Shown: piece after piece, positions 22,381 to 35,100 of the stretch
Position numbering within the stretch: the stretch's first letter is position 1
How the letters are laid out: each line of letters starts with the position of its first letter
NCBI GenBank assembly: GCA_964034945.1
Contig: OZ035960.1
Location: 110,112,324 to 110,176,323 of the forward strand
Length of the DNA stretch: 64,000 nt
Direction of reading: 5' to 3'
Source: Chrysopilus asiliformis
Taxonomy: Eukaryota; Arthropoda; Insecta; Diptera; Rhagionidae
Position numbers and translations under genes: made by a program
Notes under the pieces: model-generated
Told to the model about the DNA's origin: nothing
Database searches by the model: none
What the model saw: the letters and a program-made list of their open reading frames with translations, nothing else

Positions 22381-22633
22381 ATAGAGATTAAATAGCGTGT
22401 TATGGAAAACAAACATATACAAACATCCGAATTTCCATGACAAAAATATTTGGACTCATCATTTATGAGCAAATAAAAAAAGTAAATAACAACAAACAAT
22501 TTGGCTAATTACACCAATTATGACATATTTTCAAAAAAAAAAAAATTTTATGATGAAAATTGTTTTACGACACGAGCTACACTTGCGGAACAGTCTATAT
22601 TTTCGAATTTTCAAGGTGAAATTCACCGCTAAG

Positions 22634-23345
22634 ATGTCTCCCCATAAATGGTTACCTGCAGTATTTTTCTTGTTTCTACTCTTAAACCAATCGGTAATAC
22701 AATTTTTAATACACAGTTTCAAAATTCAAATGAATATAACTTATTATTTTTCATTTTTTAGATTCCAATAAATCTTAGAATAACATCTGTAACACATACT
22801 CCCAATAAAACAGCTTGTCAAGAATCGTTTTTTAAATTAACCAAAAAACAAACGAAAAATCAATTGATTAACTTTTCATGTAATTTTGTTGGTGCGATGA
22901 AAACTTTATATGTATGTAGTATTAAACTTTGCCTTAAAAGAAATTTCAATTTAAATATGTTATAGGTTAAAATAATACTGTTTAAAAAATTCCGTGGTCA
23001 ATATCAAAAATATTTCATTGATACCGGAGAAGATGCTTGTAAATTATTTGATGGCAGTTCAATGAATAAAGTTTTTGTTACTTTATTAAGCGAGCTCAAG
23101 CAATTTTGCAATCAATGTAATAAATGTCCAATCACGGTAAGTTTCTATCTTTGAGAAGTTTACAAAATATTTTAATAAATTTGATTTAAATGCAGGGAAA
23201 TTTAACGGTTATTGGATTTCCATTGCCGGTCGCTTTCATCCCGAGCATTGTACCCAAAGGATTTTACAAGGTAGCAGTTCTTCTTTCAAATCTTGAAAGG
23301 CAAATTTCATATATGGATTGCTTTATTTTCTTTAAAGTGCTGTAG
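22634..23345 (+). CDS. DUF1091/DM8-family secreted protein, gene E (4 exons, 176 aa)
   Basis: Exons 22634-22693 (MSPHKWLPAVFFLFLLLNQS), 22762-22911, 22966-23136 and 23196-23345 (TAG), introns 68, 54 and 59 bp. I chose this ATG because it gives the standard 20-codon signal exon homologous to gene D. Exon 2 has ACQESFFKL and FSCNF. Exon 3 has VKIILFKKFRGQYQKYF, DACKLFDGSSMNKVF and CNQCNKCPI. Exon 4 has GNLTVIGFPLPVAFIPSI and ends YMDCFIFFKVL, with an extra cysteine in the last strand. It is intact and is the last member of the C-D-E array. About 80 bp beyond the stop begins a relic of the satellite unit. Confidence 0.92.
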
Positions 23346-23429
23346 AAATTAAACTCTATATATTGTACAAAATTACTCTTAATTCATTGCCTTTTTACTA
23401 TTGGTTTGAATTTTATTTAACTATTGAAG

Positions 23430-23640
23430 AAATCGCGGTCAAATCCCCTTGCCCCCACCGTTGTCCGTTTTTCGATAGCCCTCACGGTTTGGCCTAGGGT
23501 CGCCTCAAGAAATTGTGCTAGCTCAAAATGGACAACAAATTTGGATTTCTCGTCGCCCAAAACCCCTAAAGTCCAAGTTTCAGCCCGATCAGAGAGAAAA
23601 CATTTTTTTGAAAAAAAAAACCCCAAAAATTGCAGTGTTT
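23430..23640 (+). repeat. Single diverged relic of the 277-bp satellite unit
   Basis: It contains, in the same order as the array, 'ttgtccgtttttcgatag', 'ctcacggtttggcc', 'tagggtcgcctcaagaaatt', 'gctcaaaatggacaac', 'ttctcgtcgcccaaaacccc' and 'gtttcagc.cgatcag'. It lacks the 'agggcgc' insert of array units. The dyad arm reads ggacaacaaattt instead of ggacaacggattt. It lies 5.5 kb upstream of the array. Confidence 0.85.
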
Positions 23641-23699
23641 TGAGGAAAACCGGAGAAGAGCTTTTAGGAAACTTTAGTAGCGAATAATTTCTTTAAAGA

Positions 23700-25715
23700 A
23701 TTCTGAAAACTGGACCGAAATTACAGCACAGTTTCTGAAAGTGGCAGAGGAAGGATTACAGGGAATAAAGGAGGAGCAGTGGATTTCAGTGGTTAAAAAT
23801 TTTCCGTAACAGAAGGTTTATATAATGGTGGCGACCGGATAAAAATCCTTTGCGCGGTTAACCCTTTCGGTACATGTTTTTTTCTGTGGGTTTTAAAAAT
23901 ACTCTGTATACAAATTAATGATTTTTAAGCTATTAGTATTCATTTAAAACCAAAAAACGTGGTGATGTCGGAATCGGAACACCAACAAAACAACAAAAAT
24001 TTATACAAAGAAAATCTTTATTTGGACGAAAACCGAAGACAAATGATTAATAAATGTACGCCACAGGCGAGATTTTAAAAATAGAGTGCGGCAGAAAGTT
24101 TTATATGAAGAACTACATAGGCGCTGACCACTTCACGCTAACTTTTCCCTCCCCCATGGCGCATTTTTGCAATTTTGGTATTTTTTTAACATCAACATCA
24201 CACTACCGCAGACCCCTCTTCCCCGCGAAGAAGATGACATATTTTAAGGACAGTCAATAATTTAGATTTAAGCCAAGAGCTATAAAAACCCTTTTGCTTA
24301 AAACCCGACTGTGAATTAATATTAACTGGAATCAACGACAATAACACCTAATTATTAGATTTAAAATATTTTTCACAAAAAACTATTCAAAGTTACACAA
24401 AAAACACTAAGAAAAAACTTTGAATACATAAATATTTGTATCGGACTAAAAGCAGGGGTTGAAAGTGTCAAGTGAATGTTAAATAAAACACTTTTTTTGC
24501 AAATTAAATGTTTTTCTACAAAACCACCCCTTAGACTTGTTTTTCATAGCAATAATGTTGATACAGTAAAAGAGCATCGTAATATAATTAAATTGTTCTG
24601 AGCAATAAAACGTGCGCGTTTTACGTTTATTTAAGATCGGCTGTCATTATTTCCAACTCGGTAAAAAAATCGTTAAAAAAGATATCGGGAGTTGTACACT
24701 TATTTAAAAAAAAAACTAAAGCCAGGTGGGATTTATGGGTAGTCTCGTAACCAACTGACGAGTACAAAAAACAATTTCTTTGAAAAAAAAATTACAAAAC
24801 TACAATGGGTCTGATTTCAAACTAAAGCTTAAAAAATTCATCTCCATATTATGGTCTAAAAAAATGTTGTTGCCTCCCCTAACAAGTAGTACCTACGATT
24901 TTTTTCCAAGTTGATAAACGACTAACGACGATTTCTTGCTCACAACCCGGAAATCAAAAGGGATGAGCGCGGGAAAATTAAAAATTCAGACCATTTTTTT
25001 GTGTGGCAATTGCTGCGTCTAGGTCACAGTTTTTTTATGCCTCCTCTTTCAAGGAAATCGAAAGGGTTGGCTTATCCTGGACAAATTCGTAACCAATCAA
25101 AGAAAAGAACGTTTTTCATTACGGAAATATTTTTTTGTGACTGGTGGAAATTACTTTCAGTTGTAGTTTTTTTATTTCAATGTTAGAATAGTAAGAAAAA
25201 AAATAACTGATTTAATACGTTTTATTCATTTCCATAGAAAATAAACGCGCATTTTCATATTTTTGATTAGGCACATTTTTAATTCAAGGATTTTATTGCG
25301 TCACGCGTGAATTGTGTTTGGATTAAATTTATTTTTGGCGCACTTATCCGGCTTGTGTCAGGACAATTTAACGAAAACAAATGTTGGCGTCATACAAGAG
25401 CAAAATAATTATTTTTATTTCGGTAACTGAAACTATAAGACAAGCTGGGGTTTTTTCTAAGGATTTCAATTGTAGCTTTGGCGTTTTTTTAATTTGCCTA
25501 ACAAAAAATATGGCAGGAAATTTTTTTTTTGAAAAATTTCAAACTTTTCACAGATTTGAACGGAGACACCTCGCCGTTTTAATGGATTGAGAAATAGTTT
25601 TATGGGCTTGTCATAATATTAATTTTCAGTACTGCTTCCGAATGTTTTCCATCGTAGCAGAACTCAAAAAAATTATTTTTCCAGGGATGGAACAGTGGGA
25701 ACATTTGGGAAGTGT
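23700..25715. other. Degenerate repeat-rich DNA, no gene
   Basis: Fragments such as 'cggaatcggaacaccaacaaaacaacaaaa' with 'tacgccacaggcgagatttt' (around 23965-24080) match pieces of the Zaphod-type element at 25718. The rest is unrecognised. No exon structure seen. Confidence 0.4.
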
Positions 25716-25717
25716 AA

Positions 25718-26172
25718 TGTGACCATATTTCTTTTTTGGGTCAATCCCACACAAGATGGGAGCGCGGGGGAAGGGGATTGCTGAATCGGAACATCAACGA
25801 AACAACAAAATTTTATATAAAGAAAATAAGAAAAAAAGAGGATCAATAAATGTGCGCCGCAGGCGACATTTTTTAAACAAAGTGCGGCGGAGAGATTTAA
25901 ATCAAGAGTTCAACAATCCCAAGCGAAAATCAACTTGATTTTTCGCACTCTTTACATTCCACAAATAATGACGATGGATATTGTGAAACCAGCAATAAAG
26001 ACAATAGCGCCGCAGGCGAAATTTTTTGAAATATACACGTTATTGTGGAAAATCGGAATTATAATACTAATAACACTTAATTAAAAAATCCGGGACGAAA
26101 GTTTTGTTCCTGGGACACGGGGACAACATGCCTGATTCCGGGAATGCCCCGGCCGAACCGGGACGTATGGTC
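25718..26172. mobile_element. Zaphod-type hAT non-autonomous element
   Basis: The left end reads 'aatgtgaccata' and the right end 'tatggtcaccct', imperfect inverted repeats followed inward by CCCGG-rich sequence ('gggacaacatgcctgattcc', 'ccggccgaaccggga'). The flanks gggaagtg and gctaagtg agree at 6 of 8 positions, compatible with an aged 8-bp hAT duplication. It is internally deleted, with 'gcgccgcaggcgacatt' blocks but no transposase. Confidence 0.55.
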
Positions 26173-26179
26173 ACCCTAG

Positions 26180-27250
26180 CTAAGTGTATTTTTTTAAATA
26201 CTGAAATATTGATTTTAACGAAATTACAGTTAATCTTGCAATATAATGTGCAGAGATTAAAGCTATTTTAATTTTAAAAACTTCCATTACTTTGTACCCC
26301 CTGTCCAGTTAGCTTTTCCCATTCTTAAGGGATCTGAATCCGTTTTTCCGTCATTAGAGAGGTCATCTTTTGAGGAAATTTTTCGCACACTAGAATCCAT
26401 CACCCGATCTCTGTAAATCCTTCTCCTTCCATATTCTGCAATTCTCAATGCCAAAACACCCCACAAATATGGAGGGGGAGTTGAAGAATTAGCCAGCTGT
26501 TTTTAATATTTGTGACTTCGTCTAAAAAGGGTGTTGTCCAAAAAAAAACGAGCGTGAGTGAAAAAAATCAATAAATGTAAACTCCATGTTTAATTGTTTA
26601 ACTTTTAAAAAACATAAAAGCGAAACCACGTAACAGCTGACACATATCTAAATATTTGTGGTTACCATTATGTGGCTGAGTATCCTTCATCTATCAATTT
26701 TGACAAACGTTTTCCTCTCCAGTAAAAGTAATTTTCAGAATCAAGTTCCTTCCTTTTAATCCCGTGAAATGTGTTTTTTTTTACATTTCAGTTTTCTTTT
26801 AATGATTTTTAACCCTTTTCTAAAATGTTTCTCTTTTATTAGTTTTGTGGCGCGAGGTTTAAATGATTGAAAGTACTAAAGGAAGTAAACAAATGGTTGG
26901 AGCCCACTATACGGTCTGTAGACAGTCATACGCGATTGGTTTGTGGGAATAAAATGTTCTCAGTAAACGCGAAAGATCGTACATCTGTTAAACAGATTTT
27001 TGAAAAATTCACTCCGAATTAAATTCCATGTCATCTCAGTAATGATAATAAACATCGATCGAAAAGTGCGCATTGCGCCTAACAGAATTATAAATCTTTT
27101 AATGAAAATTCTGTAATATCCTAAACTACATTATGTGTGGACGAGATCATAATTCAATTTTTTTTAAAATATTCAAATTGTTCTATAGATCTATAAAGAT
27201 TTTTCTGCATAATAGTGGTGTTTCATTTTTTATGATCAATCACACTATTT
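26180..27250. other. Intergenic DNA, nothing recognised
   Basis: No exon, tandem repeat or inverted repeat could be supported on either strand. Confidence 0.4.
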
Positions 27251-27725
27251 TTACTTTCCTCTGCTATAGAGGGAAAGTATTATATTCTTGACGGAGACCG
27301 ACTCGAGAACGGGGGCAGATAGAAACTTTCGAAATCTGTTTCAGGCATAACTATGAGGATGTCCGTGCCTGCCTGTCCGTGGTTCAACTGGATTTCGATG
27401 TATGGATCAGTTATATAAAATCCTATTGTAAACACATTTTACCTATTAATTATTCAAAGCGACTCACCGTTTTCAAGAATATTGCAAAAAACTGTCTCGT
27501 TTGTATGGGAGAGGGGGAAAAGATTGGTCCGATTTTGCCTGTTTAAGAATTTGGCCTTGCTATTTACGAGAAATCCAGCTCTAAAAAAATTTTAAGTACA
27601 GATGGACGGACAAACGGAAGGACAGATGGATGGACATGCAGAAATAAAAATCTTTTGTCATCCCAAACACCCTAGTGTAGTTCATTTTCGTATCCAACGA
27701 TTGGTTCGAGGCGCTACAAACGTTT
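27251..27725 (+). repeat. Composite of family U and family V repeats
   Basis: It begins with the hairpin end tactttcctctgctatagagggaaagta, then 'gacggagaccgactcgaga' and 'gataactttc'-type sequence shared with 60905-61198 and 63480-63722 (family U). At about 27380 it switches to family V ('ggatttcgatgtatgg' onward, GACGGACAAACGG tract, 'gattggttcgaggcgctaca'). Confidence 0.65.
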
Positions 27726-29192
27726 TCTAATATACATACTTATATCTGATTCTCATATAAAGTATCAAAATATCTTGATGTTTAAGCGAAAAACTCAGCA
27801 CCTAATTATATCTGTAGCTTTAAGATACGACCTAAAACGGAATTTAAGAAATTGCAGATTGTCCACATGTCAAGTAATTTATTCAACAAATATAATGTAA
27901 ATCTTATGATTTTTCCGCAGAAATATTAAAATCGAATTTATTTCCTTAGATCTCTTGTACGTCATTTTGAAATTCTTAAGATGCGGTCAAAGGCAGAACA
28001 TATTTCTTGACTTTAATCGAAAAATACTGCAAAAAATCTTTCAACAAAACAAGCTTCGTGGTGAATATGTGTCGTAATAAAGTACCTCCATAAACAAAAT
28101 TTACACCGAATTCCGTTAAACATTTTTTTTACCTGCTGGGGTCCTCTGAGAAAATTCTCTGATTTTTATGATCAGAATCGCTAATGACGAGAATCTGAAT
28201 CCACGTATGCAAATGCAGAGTAACATTAACCTCGGATTAGATGTGATGCGACCATTTCTGTCCCAGTTTTTAAACGAGCGCGATTTTCCTCCAGAACAGG
28301 AACATTTTTTGTCTTAATATTCTAATATAACGTCTTTCGAGCAATACTAAACCTTTCCAAGAGGTTCGTCGAAAAAAAAACCTCACGTAGTTAATCTTTT
28401 TTTTCATCGCGGTAGAAAAAACAACTCAGGGTAACAAATATTTCTCACAGTTTAGACGACTTCACCCTTTTATTCCTTTTCTATACCCCCTAAGAGAAAC
28501 AATTGATGAGGACAAAAAAAATATAGAATAAAAAAAAAATATAGCGTAAGGACGTTCGAAAGGATAATGTGCATCCATACTAAGGGAACAATGAAAAGTA
28601 TCCCATCATCTGCATATTTATCTCATGCAACGAAGAAAAAAAAATTTTTGGGCTGGAAAAAAATTATCTTGAGGTGAAAAAAATTTTCTACATATCTTAT
28701 GATTTGCATATAACGAGTTCTCATATATATTTTGAAAAGAAAAGTTTTGGAATCACGGGACCAGTAAAACAGTTAGATTGGAACGTAACTTTCGCGTATT
28801 TAATTGTGATTTAATCAAGGTTTTCGTGAAATCTCGGAATAGCGTCAAAAGACAGATAAGTTTAGCACCCCGTAAATGGACTGTCAAAATTTGTATGGAA
28901 AATTTTTTACGCGAACCTCGAAAGTTTACGCGACGGTTTTAATGTGCAAACAACCTCACAAACTAACACAAACGTCAAATACGGATATTTCGAGAAATTG
29001 TAAAAATCAACTCCAACAATAAAATTTTGTTTCTGTAATTTGTTCCTATTTGTTTCTGGATTCTCGGACAAGACTGCCGAACAGCTAATCGAGTTAAGGA
29101 ATGTCCATAAAATACGTCACGCTGATTTCGGGCTGTCAGAAACCCCCCCCCCCCTTTCATCATCATCTAGGTTTTTCCGCTTTTTACACTCT
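27726..29192. other. Intergenic DNA left of the satellite
   Basis: No gene recognised. A C-run (12 C) lies near 29143. The block 'cataaaatacgtcacgctg' near 29107 resembles an end found in intron 1 of gene H. The array begins with no transition zone at about 29193. Confidence 0.4.
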
Positions 29193-32100
29193 GTAAAGGG
29201 TAATGAGGGATCGCTGATCACAAATCCGTTGTCCGTTTTTCGATAGCTCTCACGGTTTGGCCAGGGCGCCTAGGGTCGCCTCAAGAAATTGTCCTAGCTC
29301 AAAATGGACAACGGATTTCGATTTCTCGTCGCCCAAAACCCCTATATGGCATGTTTCAGCGCGATCAGACAAAAAGCAAGAAAAAAACATTTTTTGCCAT
29401 AAAAAAATCATGGACTAACCACTGTAATTTTTTGCGATTTTTTTCAAAAAATAGATTTTGCTGAAACTTGGCGTAAAGGGTAATGGGGGATCGCTGGTCA
29501 CAAATCCGTTGTCCGTTTTTCGATAGCTCTCACGGTTTGGCCAGGGCGCCTAGGGTCGCCTCAAGAAATTGTCCTAGCTCAAAATGGACAACGGATTTCG
29601 ATTTCTCGTCGCCCAAAACCCCTATATGGCATGTTTCAGCGCGATCAGACAAAAAGCAAGAAAAAAACATTTTTTGCCATAAAAAAATCATGGACTAACC
29701 ACTGTAATTTTTTGCGATTTTTTTCAAAAAATAGATTTTGCTGAAACTTGGCGTAAAGGGTAATGGGGGATCGCTGGTCACAAATCCGTTGTCCGTTTTT
29801 CGATAGCTCTCACGGTTTGGCCAGGGCGCCTAGGGTCGCCTCAAGAAATTGTCCTAGCTCAAAATGGACAACGGATTTCGATTTCTCGTCGCCCAAAACC
29901 CCTATATGGCATGTTTCAGCGCGATCAGACAAAAAACAAGAAAAAAACATTTTTTGCCATAAAAAAATCATGGACCCACTGTAATTTTTTGCGATTTTTT
30001 TCAAAAAATAGAATTCGCTGAAACTTGGCGTAAAGGGTAACGGGCGATCGCTGGTCACAAATCCGTTGTCCGTTTTTCGATAGCTCTCACGGTTTGGCCA
30101 GGGCGCCTAGGGTCGCCTCAAGAAATTGTCCTAGCTCAAAATGGACAACGGATTTCGATTTCTCGTCGCCCAAAACCCCTATATGGCATGTTTCAGCGCG
30201 ATCAGACAAAAAACAAGAAAAAAACATTTTTTGCCATAAAAAAATCATCCACTGTAATTTTTTGCGATTTTTTTCAAAAAATAGATTTTGCTGAAACTTG
30301 GCGTAAAGGGTAATGGGGGATCGCTGGTCACAAATCCGTTGTCCGTTTTTCGATAGCTCTCACGGTTTGGCCAGGGCGCCTAGGGTCGCCTCAAGAAATT
30401 GTCCTAGCTCAAAATGGACAACGGATTTCGATTTCTCGTCGCCCAAAACCCCTATATGGCATGTTTCAGCGCGATCAGACAAAAAGCAAGAAAAAAACAT
30501 TTTTTGCCATAAAAAAATCATCCACTGTAATTTTTTGCGATTTTTTTCAAAAAATAGATTTTGCTGAAACTTGGCGTAAAGGGTAATGGGGGATCGCTGG
30601 TCACAAATCCGTTGTCCGTTTTTCGATAGCTCTCACGGTTTGGCCAGGGCGCCTAGGGTCGCCTCAAGAAATTGTCCTAGCTCAAAATGGACAACGGATT
30701 TCGATTTCTCGTCGCCCAAAACCCCTATATGGCATGTTTCAGCGCGATCAGACAAAAAGCAAGAAAAAAACATTTTTTGCCATAAAAAAATCATGGACTA
30801 ACCACTGTAATTTTTTGCGATTTTTTTCAAAAAATAGATTTTGCTGAAACTTGGCGTAAAGGGTAATGGGGGATCGCTGGTCACAAATCCGTTGTCCGTT
30901 TTTCGATAGCTCTCACGGTTTGGCCAGGGCGCCTAGGGTCGCCTCAAGAAATTGTCCTAGCTCAAAATGGACAACGGATTTCGATTTCTCGTCGCCCAAA
31001 ACCCCTATATGGCAAGTTTCAGCGCCATCAGACAAAAAACAAGAAAAAAACATTTTTTGCCATAAAAAAATCATGGACTAACCGATTTTTTTCAAAAAAT
31101 AGAATTCGCTGAAACTTGGCGTAAAGGGTAACGGGCGATCGCTGATCACAAATCCGTTGTCCGTTTTTCGATAGCTCTCACGGTTTGGCCAGGGCGCCTA
31201 GGGTCGCCTCAAGAAATTGTCCTAGCTCAAAATGGACAACGGATTTCGATTTCTCGTCGCCCAAAACCCCTATATGGCATGTTTCAGCGCGATCAGACAA
31301 AAAACAAGAAAAAAACATTTTTTGCCATAAAAAAATCATGGACCCACTGTAATTTTTTGCGATTTTTTTCAAAAAATAGAATTCGCTGAAACTTGGCGTA
31401 AAGGGTAACGGGCGATCGCTGGTCACAAATCCGTTGTCCGTTTTTCGATAGCTCTCACGGTTTGGCCAGGGCGCCTAGGGTCGCCTCAAGAAATTGTCCT
31501 AGCTCAAAATGGACAACGGATTTCGATTTCTCGTCGCCCAAAACCCCTATATGGCAAGTTTCAGCGCCATCAGACAAAAAGCAAGAAAAAAACATTTTTT
31601 GCCATAAAAAAATCATGGACTAACCGATTTTTTTCAAAAAATAGAATTCGCTGAAACTTGGCGTAAAGGGTAACGGGCGATCGCTGATCACAAATCCGTT
31701 GTCCGTTTTTCGATAGCTCTCACGGTTTGGCCAGGGCGCCTAGGGTCGCCTCAAGAAATTGTCCTAGCTCAAAATGGACAACGGATTTCGATTTCTCGTC
31801 GCCCAAAACCCCTATATGGCATGTTTCAGCGCGATCAGACAAAAAACAAGAAAAAAACATTTTTTGCCATAAAAAAATCATGGACCCACTGTAATTTTTT
31901 GCGATTTTTTTCAAAAAATAGAATTCGCTGAAACTTGGCGTAAAGGGTAACGGGCGATCGCTGATCACAAATCCGTTGTCCGTTTTTCGATAGCTCTCAC
32001 GGTTTGGCCAGGGCGCCTAGGGTCGCCTCAAGAAATTGTCCTAGCTCAAAATGGAGAACGGATTTCGATTTCTCGTCGCCCAAAACCCCTATATGGCAAG

Positions 32101-35100
32101 TTTCAGCGCCATCAGACAAAAAACAAGAAAAAAACATTTTTTGCCATAAAAAAATCATGGACCCACTGTAATTTTTTGCGATTTTTTTCAAAAAATAGAA
32201 TTCGCTGAAACTTGGCGTAAAGGGTAACGGGCGATCGCTGATCACAAATCCGTTGTCCGTTTTTCGATAGGTCTCACGGTTTGGCCAGGGCGCCTAGGGT
32301 CGCCTCAAGAAATTGTCCTAGCTCAAAATGGACAACGGATTTCGATTTCTCGTCGCCCAAAACCCCTATATGGCAAGTTTCAGCGCCATCAGACAAAAAA
32401 CAAGAAAAAAACATTTTTTGCCATAAAAAAATCATGGACCCACTGTAATTTTTTGCGATTTTTTTCAAAAAATAGAATTCGCTGAAACTTGGCGTAAAGG
32501 GTAACGGGCGATCGCTGATCACAAATCCGTTGTCCGTTTTTCGATAGCTCTCACGGTTTGGCCAGGGCGCCTAGGGTCGCCTCAAGAAATTGTCCTAGCT
32601 CAAAATGGACAACGGATTTCGATTTCTCGTCGCCCAAAACCCCTATATGGCATGTTTCAGCGCGATCAGACAAAAAGCAAGAAAAAAACATTTTTTGCCA
32701 TAAAAAAATCATGGACTAACCGATTTTTTTCAAAAAATAGAATTCGCTGAAACTTGGCGTAAAGGGTAACGGGCGATCGCTGGTCACAAATCCGTTGTCC
32801 GTTTTTCGATAGCTCTCACGGTTTGGCCAGGGCGCCTAGGGTCGCCTCAAGAAATTGTCCTAGCTCAAAATGGACAACGGATTTCGATTTCTCGTCGCCC
32901 AAAACCCCTATATGGCATGTTTCAGCGCGATTAGACAAAAAGCAAGAAAAAAACATTTTTTGCCATAAAAAAATCATGGACTAACCACTGTAATTTTTTG
33001 CGATTTTTTTCAAAAAATAGAATTCGCTGAAACTTGGCGTAAAGGGTAACGGGCGATCGCTGGTCACAAATCCGTTGTCCGTTTTTCGATAGCTCTCACG
33101 GTTTGGCCAGGGCGCCTAGGGTCGCCTCAAGAAATTGTCCTAGCTCAAAATGGACAACGGATTTCGATTTCTCGTCGCCCAAAACCCCTATATGGCATGT
33201 TTCAGCGCCATCAGACAAAAAGCAAGAAAAAAACATTTTTTGCCATAAAAAAATCATGGACCCACTGTAATTTTTTGCGATTTTTTTCAAAAAATAGAAT
33301 TCGCTGAAACTTGGCGTAAAGGGTAACGGGCGATCGCTGATCACAAATCCGTTGTCCGTTTTTCGATAGGTCTCACGGTTTGGCCAGGGCGCCTAGGGTC
33401 GCCTCAAGAAATTGTCCTAGCTCAAAATGGACAACGGATTTCGATTTCTCGTCGCCCAAAACCCCTATATGGCAAGTTTCAGCGCCATCAGACAAAAAAC
33501 AAGAAAAAAACATTTTTTGCCATAAAAAAATCATGGACCCACTGTAATTTTTTGCGATTTTTTTCAAAAAATAGAATTCGCTGAAACTTGGCGTAAAGGG
33601 TAACGGGCGATCGCTGATCACAAATCCGTTGTCCGTTTTTCGATAGCTCTCACGGTTTGGCCAGGGCGCCTAGGGTCGCCTCAAGAAATTGTCCTAGCTC
33701 AAAATGGACAACGGATTTCGATTTCTCGTCGCCCAAAACCCCTATATGGCAAGTTTCAGCGCCATCAGACAAAAAGCAAGAAAAAAACATTTTTTGCCAT
33801 AAAAAAATCATGGACTAACCGATTTTTTTCAAAAAATAGAATTCGCTGAAACTTGGCGTAAAGGGTAACGGGCGATCGCTGGTCACAAATCCGTTGTCCG
33901 TTTTTCGATAGCTCTCACGGTTTGGCCAGGGCGCCTAGGGTCGCCTCAAGAAATTGTCCTAGCTCAAAATGGACAACGGATTTCGATTTCTCGTCGCCCA
34001 AAACCCCTATATGGCATGTTTCAGCGCGATCAGACAAAAAACAAGAAAAAAACATTTTTTGCCATAAAAAAATCATGGACCCACTGTAATTTTTTGCGAT
34101 TTTTTTCAAAAAATAGAATTCGCTGAAACTTGGCGTAAAGGGTAACGGGCGATCGCTGGTCACAAATCCGTTGTCCGTTTTTCGATAGCTCTCACGGTTT
34201 GGCCAGGGCGCCTAGGGTCGCCTCAAGAAATTGTCCTAGCTCAAAATGGACAACGGATTTCGATTTCTCGTCGCCCAAAACCCCTATATGGCATGTTTCA
34301 GCGCGATCAGACAAAAAACAAGAAAAAAACATTTTTTGCCATAAAAAAATCATGGACCCACTGTAATTTTTTGCGATTTTTTTCAAAAAATAGAATTCGC
34401 TGAAACTTGGCGTAAAGGGTAACGGGCGATCGCTGATCACAAATCCGTTGTCCGTTTTTCGATAGCTCTCACGGTTTGGCCAGGGCGCCTAGGGTCGCCT
34501 CAAGAAATTGTCCTAGCTCAAAATGGACAACGGATTTCGATTTCTCGTCGCCCAAAACCCCTATATGGCATGTTTCAGCGCGATCAGACAAAAAACAAGA
34601 AAAAAACATTTTTTGCCATAAAAAAATCATGGACCCACTGTAATTTTTTGCGATTTTTTTCAAAAAATAGAATTCGCTGAAACTTGGCGTAAAGGGTAAC
34701 GGGCGATCGCTGATCACAAATCCGTTGTCCGTTTTTCGATAGGTCTCACGGTTTGGCCAGGGCGCCTAGGGTCGCCTCAAGAAATTGTCCTAGCTCAAAA
34801 TGGACAACGGATTTCGATTTCTCGTCGCCCAAAACCCCTATATGGCAAGTTTCAGCGCCATCAGACAAAAAACAAGAAAAAAACATTTTTTGCCATAAAA
34901 AAATCATGGACCCACTGTAATTTTTTGCGATTTTTTTCAAAAAATAGAATTCGCTGAAACTTGGCGTAAAGGGTAACGGGCGATCGCTGATCACAAATCC
35001 GTTGTCCGTTTTTCGATAGCTCTCACGGTTTGGCCAGGGCGCCTAGGGTCGCCTCAAGAAATTGTCCTAGCTCAAAATGGACAACGGATTTCGATTTCTC

